The position numbers were made by a program, and so were the translations under genes. From Verrucomicrobiales bacterium (GTDB lineage Bacteria; Verrucomicrobiota; Verrucomicrobiia; Limisphaerales; Palsa-1400), in contig PLGF01000068.1 in the NCBI GenBank assembly GCA_003138485.1, forward strand, positions 1-40,466: a stretch of DNA of 40,466 nt, given 5' to 3'. Position 1 is the stretch's first letter. Each line of letters begins with the position of its first letter. Of this stretch, positions 12,250-18,927 are shown piece after piece. Below the pieces are notes generated by a model. That model did not search any database. It was given only the letters and a program-made list of their open reading frames with translations, and had not been told where the DNA came from.

Positions 12250-12806
12250 GGGGTTGCTGGAACGGCGGCGGCGGCTTTTCTGGCTTGGGCCTTCTTTTGT
12301 TCTTCGGCTCGCGCGGCATCGACGGCGGCGGCTTCGGCGGGGTGGATTTTATTGTAGTATTCGTTGGATTTCGACAGGTCGTCCTTGTGCAGCGTCAGGC
12401 GGCGGTGGCTGCCGGCGCGCTCGAAGACCTGGTCCATTTTGATCGAGTCAAACGGGCAGACTTCCGCGCAGATGCCGCACTCCATGCACACGGCAGTGTC
12501 GATGTCGAACACCTTGGGGTGGAGCTGCATCTTGCCGAGGTAATCGGGCTTCTTGGCGGTGTCCTTGACGATCTCAATGCAATGGGCGGGGCATTCCTGC
12601 TCGCAGATCGTGCAGGCCGTGCAGCGCAACCCTCCTATCGGATCGCTCCCATCATAGATCAGGAACGGGATCGTCCGAGCGTTGGCCTGCGGCTCAAGCC
12701 GCTCCTCGGGGTACTGCACCGTCGTCAGACGCTCCGGGTCATAATAGCTCCCGCAGAAATTCCTCCCCGTCTCCATGAACCCCTTCAATATGCCAAGGCC
12801 CAGCAT
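12246..12806 (-). CDS. nuoI: NADH-quinone oxidoreductase-like subunit I (2x 4Fe-4S)
   Basis: A 186-residue ferredoxin-like subunit of the complex I connecting arm. It has two complete 4Fe-4S motifs, CTACTICEQECP and CMECGICAEVCP, which bind clusters N6a and N6b. With nuoE, nuoF and nuoG missing, these are the outermost clusters encoded in the operon and the likely entry point for electrons from reduced ferredoxin; that role is inference. The C-terminus is alanine- and lysine-rich and probably disordered. It starts within the nuoD stop codon (1-bp overlap), so there is no room for an NADH-module gene between nuoD and nuoI. Confidence 0.95.
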   Translation of the reverse strand: MLGLGILKGFMETGRNFCGSYYDPERLTTVQYPEERLEPQANARTIPFLIYDGSDPIGGLRCTACTICEQECPAHCIEIVKDTAKKPDYLGKMQLHPKVFDIDTAVCMECGICAEVCPFDSIKMDQVFERAGSHRRLTLHKDDLSKSNEYYNKIHPAEAAAVDAARAEEQKKAQARKAAAAVPATP

Positions 12807-13954
12807 CAGCGATCCACCTCCCCGAGCACGATATCAATGCTGCCCAGGATGATGACGACGTCCGCAATCGTATGGCCCATGCACATGTCTTCGAGGACTG
12901 TCAGGTTGATCAGGCTTGGCGGCCGCACCCGATAACGATAGGGAATGGGCCCGCCGTCGCTGATGAGGTAAAAGCCCAGTTCGCCCTTGGGCGATTCGAT
13001 GCGCCCGTAGGCTTCCCCTGCCTTGGGCCGCAGGTTGCGCAGCCGCACTTTGGGATCGATGATCGCCCCATCGGGCAGATCGTGGAGGGCCTGGTTGAGA
13101 ATCATAAGGGACTCCCGCATTTCGAGTATCCTTACCATGTAACGATCAAAAACGTCCCCCCGCTCGCCCAGTGGCACGCGGAATTTGAAACGGTCGTAAA
13201 TCCCGTATTTATCCACTTTCCGAATGTCGTAATTGACTCCGCTGGCCCGAAGGCCCGGCCCGGTCACGCCCGCGTTGACGGCCAGCTCGCGCGGCAGCAC
13301 GCCGACTCCCTCGCTGCGCGCCCGCAGAATCTCGTTGCCGGTCAAGAGCGCCTCGAACTCGTCGAGAAAGCTCTCGAATCCGGCCCCGATACGGGCCGCC
13401 TTTTCCGGCCAGCCCTCCGGCAGATCGCACCGGCAGCCGCCGAAGCGCATGTAATTGCACATCATTCGGGAGCCGCTCAACGCTTCGAAGAGGTCGAGAA
13501 TCTTCTCGCGCTCGCGAAAAGCGTACATCAGCGGCGTTCCCAGCGCGCCCATGTCCTGCAAGAGAAACCCCGCCAGGCAGGCGTGGTTGAACAGGCGCGT
13601 CATCTCCCCAACTATGACCCGGATGTATTCCGCCCGCTCCGGCACCGCGATGCCCGCGAGCTTCTCGACGCTCAACACGTAGGCCCAGTTGTTGGTCATC
13701 GAGCAAATGTAATCCAGGCGGTCCGTGTAGGGGATCGAACCCAGGTAGCTGTTCTTCTCCGCGATCTTTTCGTGGTTCCGATGGAGGTAGCCGAACACCG
13801 GCGTCAGTTTGACCACTGTTTCCCCGTCCAGCACGACATTCATCCGGAAGACTCCGTGCGTTGAGGGATGGTGCGGCCCCATCGAAACCTCCAGAAGGTC
13901 CCCGGCGGTTTGACTGCGGCCCGTGGGCGCCAGTGGCGGCGGAGGCGCGTTCAT
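12806..13954 (-). CDS. nuoD: NADH-quinone oxidoreductase-like subunit D
   Basis: A 382-residue, 49-kDa-type subunit of the hydrophilic arm, homologous to the large subunit of NiFe hydrogenases but without metal-binding cysteines; it lines the quinone site. Visible: [14 protein letters not shown] near residue 25 (the quinone-loop histidine region), the [12 protein letters not shown] segment, and the C-terminal [20 protein letters not shown], which ends with a typical aspartate-arginine. It is a separate gene, not fused to nuoC. Overlaps nuoC by 4 bp and nuoI by 1 bp. Confidence 0.96.
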   Translation of the reverse strand: MNAPPPPLAPTGRSQTAGDLLEVSMGPHHPSTHGVFRMNVVLDGETVVKLTPVFGYLHRNHEKIAEKNSYLGSIPYTDRLDYICSMTNNWAYVLSVEKLAGIAVPERAEYIRVIVGEMTRLFNHACLAGFLLQDMGALGTPLMYAFREREKILDLFEALSGSRMMCNYMRFGGCRCDLPEGWPEKAARIGAGFESFLDEFEALLTGNEILRARSEGVGVLPRELAVNAGVTGPGLRASGVNYDIRKVDKYGIYDRFKFRVPLGERGDVFDRYMVRILEMRESLMILNQALHDLPDGAIIDPKVRLRNLRPKAGEAYGRIESPKGELGFYLISDGGPIPYRYRVRPPSLINLTVLEDMCMGHTIADVVIILGSIDIVLGEVDR

Positions 13955-14526
13955 GCCTTCGCCTCCCCGGACGCGGCGGGCGCGTAATCCTTGCGCATCG
14001 GGTGGTCCTCAAAACCGTCCCACATCAGGATGCGCCTCAAATCGGGGTGCCCCTCGAAGACGATCCCAAACAGATCGAAAATCTCCCGCTCCTGGAACTC
14101 GCAACTGCGCCACACCGGCGTGAGGGAGGGCAGCGTCACGCGGTCGGTGCGATTGCCCGTGCGCAGCCGGATAATCAAAGGCCCATGGCCCAATTCCATG
14201 GAATAAAGATGATAGACCGCCTCCAGGCATCCGGGGATCTTCCGCTCGGCCAGCTCCTCCGTTTCCTTCTCCACGCCGTCAATCATTTTCTTGACTTTGA
14301 CTCTCTCCTTCACGGTTCTTTCCGGCCAGTCAACGCCCGTCGCGTTGGACGCGTAGTCGAATCGCAGTTCCGGCGCGTCCCGCAGAAATCTTGCCGCCTC
14401 CAATGCGTGCTCGTGATCGAGAAGCAGCGAGGGCTGGCCAGCTGGACTCGCATTGGCGATCACCGCCAGGCGCGCTCCGGGCAGCGCTGCGGCGATGCGG
14501 TCCTTGATTTGTTCAAGCGTTTGCAT
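13951..14526 (-). CDS. nuoC: NADH-quinone oxidoreductase-like subunit C
   Basis: A 191-residue 30-kDa-type subunit of the complex I peripheral arm, with a structural role alongside NuoD. The family signature is the stretch [19 protein letters not shown] followed by [19 protein letters not shown]. The N-terminal half also has the usual alpha/beta fold pattern. It is encoded separately from nuoD, as in most lineages outside the enterobacterial nuoCD fusion. The start at 14526 overlaps the nuoB stop by 1 bp. Confidence 0.95.
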   Translation of the reverse strand: MQTLEQIKDRIAAALPGARLAVIANASPAGQPSLLLDHEHALEAARFLRDAPELRFDYASNATGVDWPERTVKERVKVKKMIDGVEKETEELAERKIPGCLEAVYHLYSMELGHGPLIIRLRTGNRTDRVTLPSLTPVWRSCEFQEREIFDLFGIVFEGHPDLRRILMWDGFEDHPMRKDYAPAASGEAKA

Positions 14527-15182
14527 CAGGCGTCAGGGGCGGCGGGAAGTTGCGGCCCCACAAGGTCATGCGCCCCGTATTCGGGAACGGGAAACGCCCC
14601 CGGCGCATCCGCGTCCAGGTGGCGCGGCCGCCCGGCGCCGGTCAGAGGCTGGCCGGCGATTTTTTTTTGCAAAGCGATCAGGCCCTCCAGCAGCGCTTCG
14701 GGCCGAGGCGGGCAGCCGGGGATATAAACATCCACGGGTATGTAGAGGTCGATTCCCGGCAAAACATTGTAACCGTCCCGGAACGGGCCTCCGCAAATCG
14801 CGCATGCGCCCATGGCAATGACGTAGCGCGGTTCCGGCATCTGGTTGTAAAGCCTCACGACCTGCGGCGCCATTTTCTTGGTCACCGTTCCCGACACGAT
14901 CATCAAGTCGGCTTGCCTGGGCGAGGGCCGGAAAACCTCCGCCCCGAAGCGCGCCATGTCGAAGCGCGCCATGGACGCGGCGATCATCTCGATGGCACAG
15001 CAGGCCAGCCCAAACTGCAGCGGCCACACCGAATTCTTCCGGCCCCAGTTGTAGAGCCGCTCCACCGTCGTGAGCATCACGCCCTCTGGAACGCGGTCGT
15101 CCGGGCCGCACCCGCCGGCGTCTTGCCGGGGGAATCTTTGGCCGGGAACCGCCCCGCCTGTTGAATCGAGCGCCTCATTCAT
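14526..15182 (-). CDS. nuoB: NADH-quinone oxidoreductase-like subunit B
   Basis: A 218-residue PSST-type subunit that carries cluster N2, the last iron-sulfur centre before quinone. The four expected ligands are visible: the tandem C61-C62 in [11 protein letters not shown]127 in [10 protein letters not shown] and C157 in [16 protein letters not shown]. About 35 residues precede the conserved core, which begins at [11 protein letters not shown]. This N-terminal tail is longer than usual and looks disordered. An internal start at 15077 is possible, but the ATG at 15182 sits 3 bp after the nuoA stop, which fits the spacing of the operon. Confidence 0.95.
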   Translation of the reverse strand: MNEALDSTGGAVPGQRFPRQDAGGCGPDDRVPEGVMLTTVERLYNWGRKNSVWPLQFGLACCAIEMIAASMARFDMARFGAEVFRPSPRQADLMIVSGTVTKKMAPQVVRLYNQMPEPRYVIAMGACAICGGPFRDGYNVLPGIDLYIPVDVYIPGCPPRPEALLEGLIALQKKIAGQPLTGAGRPRHLDADAPGAFPVPEYGAHDLVGPQLPAAPDA

Positions 15183-15185
15183 AAT

Positions 15186-15557
15186 CTACTTCCAAACCAA
15201 TACCCCCTTTGCCCATGCCCACGCCAGCCCTTCCGCCAGCAACAAAATGAAAATCAGCATCGCCAGGCACGCCCCAAAGGACAGCCCCTTGAACGCGGCG
15301 GCAAAGGGCAGCAGAAAGATCGTTTCGACATCGAAGATGAGGAAGATAATCCCGTACAGATAGTATTCGGACCCAAATTGCACCCAGCCCGTCGGCTGCG
15401 CCTCCAGACCGCACTCGTAAATGGCATTTTTGACGGGGCCGGGTTTGCGCGGGGAGAAGCACCGCGCCCAGAGCCAGGCCAAACCCAGCGGCGCGAGTCC
15501 GAAAACCAGCGCGGCTGCGGCAAAGACAGTCAGAAACAAGAAAGGTCCAAAACTCAT
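15186..15557 (-). CDS. nuoA: NADH-quinone oxidoreductase-like subunit A
   Basis: A 123-residue, three-helix subunit of the complex I membrane arm, near the quinone chamber. The signature KNAIYECGLEAQ lies in the loop after TM1, and LIFDVETIFLLPFA carries the conserved acidic pair of TM2. A GGAG Shine-Dalgarno sits 7 nt upstream of the ATG. It is the first nuo gene, but it begins only 22 bp after the stop of a feoA-like gene on the same strand, so transcription may start further upstream. Confidence 0.96.
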   Translation of the reverse strand: MSFGPFLFLTVFAAAALVFGLAPLGLAWLWARCFSPRKPGPVKNAIYECGLEAQPTGWVQFGSEYYLYGIIFLIFDVETIFLLPFAAAFKGLSFGACLAMLIFILLLAEGLAWAWAKGVLVWK

Positions 15558-15579
15558 AGTGTTACTCCGTTCCTCTTCC

Positions 15580-15882
15580 TCAAGCGGCGAGAGGCTCGAC
15601 GATGATCATTTGGGCAAGTTGCGAGCTTAATGCCAGCCGGGCGTTGCAGACCAGACAAATCAGGTTGGTCTGCCGGATGAGCAGCCGTATCACCTGATCT
15701 TCGCCCAACCCGATCTCCCGCAAGCGCCGCATCGTCTCCGGCGGCGCCGAGAGCTTCCTGATCCGAACCGCCATCCCGGCTTTCACCCGGCTCAACGGGC
15801 AGGTCGCCGGCGTGGCGCAAACCGCGTCGTCTCCGGCGCGTTTCCGGCCTTCCAATTGTGAGAATTGAGCAAACGCATTCAT
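15580..15882 (-). CDS. feoA: FeoA-domain protein
   Basis: A 100-residue protein with a single FeoA (SH3-like) domain from about residue 28 to the end, recognisable from VKAGMAVRIRKL, the central MRRLREIGLGEDQVIRLL and the closing beta strand ALSSQLAQMIIVEP. FeoA domains normally assist the ferrous iron transporter FeoB or occur in metal-dependent repressors. There is no feoB and no DNA-binding domain here. The N-terminal 25 residues include two cysteines (VCATPATC) and two more occur in LICLVC. It lies 22 bp upstream of nuoA on the same strand and is probably the first gene of that operon, which encodes many iron-sulfur proteins; a link to iron supply is inference. Confidence 0.82.
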   Translation of the reverse strand: MNAFAQFSQLEGRKRAGDDAVCATPATCPLSRVKAGMAVRIRKLSAPPETMRRLREIGLGEDQVIRLLIRQTNLICLVCNARLALSSQLAQMIIVEPLAA

Positions 15883-16236
15883 TGTTTTTTAGCTCGCACG
15901 GCCAACCTACAAGCGCGTCGTTTTTGAGGCTCCACCGATTTTGCCATTCTAAGGACATTTTTTGGCTAGTGGGTGGACTTAGGCTTTCTCACCGCGATTA
16001 CAGGGCAGGATTGCCAGTTTTCCTTCGGAACCAAGCATCATCGTCTTTACTCTTTGGTGTCCGTTTTGGTGTCCGCTGGTGTCCGCGCAGCACAACCGTC
16101 ATTGACATTGTGAAGGATTTGGAAAGCAAAGAAAGTTGGAAGAAGGAAACCGCTGTGACCGATCAAAGCGGAAACCGAGGAACCGGCATCGGATGACCCC
16201 GGACAAAATACACCCGCTCACAACCTGCCAACGGCG
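15883..16236. other. Intergenic region with triple GGTGTCCG repeat
   Basis: About 350 bp between the divergent ends of feoA and the secreted-protein gene. I see no convincing gene on either strand. The octamer GGTGTCCG occurs three times, at 16056-16063, 16068-16075 and 16078-16085, within one 30-bp stretch. Upstream regulatory sequence for feoA/nuo should lie near 15883-15990, but no good promoter hexamer pair stands out. Confidence 0.5.
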
Positions 16237-17100
16237 TTAATGCTCTGATTCGATTAAGATGTTTCCAGCGTAATAACACATCGATGCTTTATTGATAGTG
16301 ACTGTTTTTACATTCCGCCAGTCAATATCGCCAATGTCCATGCGAAGCATCCCCTGAACGGCTTTACCATCTCGCAATGACTTCATTATTGTATCTGGAT
16401 TCACAGTTGGATAGACCTTTACCCTTTCCAACTTTATCCAGGACAGATCGATTCTAATGATTTGCGCGCCACTGCCGAATCTAATATCGCCATTGCCGCC
16501 GGTATCGCCACTTAAAAATGACGCGCCGTCGATTCCGCGCCTAAAACCAACTCCACGCCAGTCAAGATTCGTAATGAACGCGTGATTCACGTAAAACATC
16601 GTCTGCGAGTCACCAATTCTAAAATCCGGTTCGGAACTGTTCTCCTTTTTATCCAAATCCGCAAGATTGACCCCCAGTTTAGGCAACAAGTTCTTAGCCA
16701 ATCTGACTGCCTCCTCGGCACTGGGAATACCTAAACTCAGGTTTGTAGGGCTGTAGTGAAGTGCCACTTCGTAATGTACCGTACCGTCAACCTCGGAAAT
16801 CCACAGTCGTCGCTGACCGTCTGAGCTTTTAAAGTTTAATAGCGTTCCTTTGCCGAGTCGATCTTTATCCGTGAATGAGCATAATACCATTAAATTTGAG
16901 GCGACCCGCGGAGATAATTCCCCCGGCAGAAGTTGATAAATCCAGGTTTGCGGCGGAAATGGATTCCCAGGGGCGTTCCAGCGCACATCAAAACTCGTGT
17001 GCGCTGGAATCGGCGTCCCATATTGCGTAAACCGGAGATTTTCAGCAAACCCCGGCCCTGCCATTAATTGTAACGCCAGAAAGGAAATGGCTATCTTCAT
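16237..17100 (-). CDS. Secreted protein of unknown function
   Basis: A 287-residue protein with a clear Sec signal peptide (basic start MKIAIS, hydrophobic core, likely cleavage after GPGFA near residue 19). I do not recognise the mature domain. It is polar, rich in beta-type sequence, with no metal or heme motifs; it contains the fragments GIPSAEEAVRLAKNLLPKLG and DLSWIKLERVKVYP. Local composition is AT-richer than the flanking nuo and hemA genes (43% GC counted over 16621-16680), suggesting a separate history. It ends the islet; a small ORF lies 3 bp upstream on the same strand and may be its operon partner. Real as a gene, function unknown. Confidence 0.75.
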   Translation of the reverse strand: MKIAISFLALQLMAGPGFAENLRFTQYGTPIPAHTSFDVRWNAPGNPFPPQTWIYQLLPGELSPRVASNLMVLCSFTDKDRLGKGTLLNFKSSDGQRRLWISEVDGTVHYEVALHYSPTNLSLGIPSAEEAVRLAKNLLPKLGVNLADLDKKENSSEPDFRIGDSQTMFYVNHAFITNLDWRGVGFRRGIDGASFLSGDTGGNGDIRFGSGAQIIRIDLSWIKLERVKVYPTVNPDTIMKSLRDGKAVQGMLRMDIGDIDWRNVKTVTINKASMCYYAGNILIESEH

Positions 17101-17103
17101 CTC

Positions 17104-17424
17104 TTAGTGTGAGTAAACTTGTTGGCTAGTGTAGAACCATGTTCCTGTCGGAGTAGAAAAGTTGGTTAAAGTATCGCTACTGCACGCACTATCGCCGGCA
17201 ACAGCGAACTTGATCGCTCCAGCATAATTCGGGTTGCTCATTTGGTACCCCAATGTCCCAGCTTGGAACCAAGCCTGTTCGACTGCCATCTGCCCCGGAT
17301 TCTGGCCAAAGAACATAAGCGATGCCCATATTGCCATCATTTGCTGTGTTGCATATGTCAAAGACACCGCCTTCCACGCTGAACTCTTTGCTTGCTGAAA
17401 GCAAGAAGTATTTTGCCGCCGCAT
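17104..17424 (-). CDS. Small ORF of unknown function, possibly a gene fragment
   Basis: A 106-codon ORF ending 3 bp before the secreted-protein gene. The C-terminal 78 residues (from MMAIWASLMFFGQN to the end) read like genuine protein, with aromatic residues and GTWFYTSQQ near the C-terminus. The N-terminal 28 residues are less convincing. No signal peptide or known motif is visible. It could be the 3' end of a larger gene whose 5' part is lost, because the sequence upstream on this strand gives no continuing gene. The low GC matches its neighbour. Confidence 0.4.
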   Translation of the reverse strand: MRRQNTSCFQQAKSSAWKAVSLTYATQQMMAIWASLMFFGQNPGQMAVEQAWFQAGTLGYQMSNPNYAGAIKFAVAGDSACSSDTLTNFSTPTGTWFYTSQQVYSH

Positions 17425-17810
17425 GTTACAAATTCGGGTTCTTCCGGGATTTACGGGTGATTTTTATCTGGTTTAAAATGAACGTGTTACGTGCCGAAAT
17501 CGGGCAAAAGCCCGGAAAAACCAGGGGGCCTTCTCCGTTCGACCGCAGGGGGGCGCGAGCTGAGGATCAAAGCTCGCCCTCCTCTCGTTTAGTTAGGAAT
17601 GGAGCCAGTTGCCGAATTTTGAACATTGCGATTGGCATCGCCGACAGCAAGAAATGTCCAACATTTCACAAGCAGCGTGTAGAACGCCAGTCCTCTCTTG
17701 TGCAATCTTGCGGTCAGCATGAGAAGAGAAATATCTGTTGCCAGCGGTCGCGCCTTGCGGCGACACGCCCGGAGTTTCACCCTGGCAGCCGCCCCTTCAA
17801 GGAGGTTCCC
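17425..17810. other. Intergenic region upstream of hemA
   Basis: About 385 bp between the divergent islet and hemA. No gene or RNA is recognised. The promoter of the hemA/cytochrome cluster should be here, but I find no strong -35/-10 pair close to the gene. A Shine-Dalgarno GGAGG sits at 17801-17805, directly before hemA. Confidence 0.4.
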
Positions 17811-18896
17811 ATGATGTTTGTCGCCGGCATCAGCTTCAAGACCGCCCCGGTCCAGTTGCGCGAGCAACTCGCCGTCATCCCCTCCCGTCTGGTGGACACC
17901 GCCGCCCGCCTTAAACTGCAGGCCGGCCTCTCGGAATTGGTGCTGCTCTCCACCTGCAACCGCGTCGAAATCTACGGCGTCGCCGATCAACCCGCCGATC
18001 TGGCGCGTCTGCCCGCCCTTCTTTCCCGCACCGATGTGGATGTCTCCCCTTATGTATATGTCCATAGCGGCGCGGACGCGGCCCGCCATCTTTTCGCGGT
18101 CGCCAGCGGCCTGGAGTCCATGGTTCTGGGCGAGACGGAAATCACCGGCCAGATCAAGATTGCCTACGAGGCGGCCCGTTCCGCGCTTTTGACCGGCCGC
18201 GTCCTCAATGCCGCCTTCCAGCGGGCCTTTCAAGTCGTCAAAGCCATCCGCACCAAGACCCAAATCGGCCGCGGGGCCACCTCCGTCGGCAGCGTCGCCG
18301 TCCAACTCGCCGAGAAAATCCTCGGCGGCAATTTTAACGACAAAACGGTCATGATCATCGGCGCCGGGAAAATGGGCGAAGCCTGCATCCGTCACATCGC
18401 CAAGAAAGGCATCCGCTCCGTCATCGTCGCCAACCGGACCCTCGAACACGCGCAGGAACTCGCCCGCGAATTCGGCGGCCGCGCCGTCAATTACATGGAC
18501 GACGGCCTCGCCGCCATGCGGGAGGCGGACATCGTTGTCAGTTCCACCGGCTGCCCGGAAACGATCCTGGACCGCGAGGACGTCGAGGCCGTGATGCGGC
18601 ACCGGCCCAATCGGCCCTTGTTTCTGATCGACATCGCGGTGCCGCGGGACATCGCGACGGAGGTGGAGCGGCTGGAAAACGTATTTCTCTACAACATAGA
18701 CCACCTCGAACAGCTCATGCGCGAAAACGTCCGCCTGCGCGAGCAGGAACTGGCGAGCTGCCATGAAATCATCGGGCAGCACACCGCCGCGTTGATGGCC
18801 AGGCTCGAGACGGCTCCGGGAAGCATCCCGGCCGCCGCCCCGGCGCCGCAGCCAGCCTGGTCCCTAAGCGAACCGGCGCGCGGTTATGCCAGCTAA
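17811..18896 (+). CDS. hemA: Glutamyl-tRNA reductase, short form
   Basis: First enzyme of the C5 heme pathway, reducing glutamyl-tRNA to glutamate-1-semialdehyde with NADPH. The catalytic cysteine is in LLSTCNRVEIYG, the substrate-domain signature in GLESMVLGETEITGQIK, and the NADPH-binding site in VMIIGAGKMGEACI. GGAGG at 17801-17805 supports a start at 17811 (or the adjacent ATG at 17814); the frame is open further upstream but lacks homology. The protein is only 361 residues: after the NADP domain and the start of the long spinal helix it ends in an alanine/proline-rich tail (about 30 residues), so the usual C-terminal dimerisation domain of about 80-100 residues is missing. Short forms may be normal in this lineage. 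It is the first gene before a run of multiheme cytochromes, which suggests heme supply for them. Confidence 0.93.
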   Translation: MMFVAGISFKTAPVQLREQLAVIPSRLVDTAARLKLQAGLSELVLLSTCNRVEIYGVADQPADLARLPALLSRTDVDVSPYVYVHSGADAARHLFAVASGLESMVLGETEITGQIKIAYEAARSALLTGRVLNAAFQRAFQVVKAIRTKTQIGRGATSVGSVAVQLAEKILGGNFNDKTVMIIGAGKMGEACIRHIAKKGIRSVIVANRTLEHAQELAREFGGRAVNYMDDGLAAMREADIVVSSTGCPETILDREDVEAVMRHRPNRPLFLIDIAVPRDIATEVERLENVFLYNIDHLEQLMRENVRLREQELASCHEIIGQHTAALMARLETAPGSIPAAAPAPQPAWSLSEPARGYAS

Positions 18897-18927
18897 CAAA
18901 CATCAGAAACCCCAACACAATGTAAAT

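Noticed and set aside
11062-12357. A 431-codon plus-strand frame opposite nuoH
   Set aside because: Arginine/glutamine/histidine-rich antisense frame over a clear nuoH; no start signal or known motif.
12246-13954. Hidden nuoE, nuoF or nuoG genes near nuoD
   Set aside because: nuoD and nuoI overlap by 1 bp, and no NADH/FMN-binding or extra iron-sulfur protein is found elsewhere in the window.
17460-17500. Promoter-like TTTACG-18-TAAAAT on the plus strand
   Set aside because: The -35 match is weak and the site is over 300 bp from hemA in an AT-rich stretch, so a chance match is likely.
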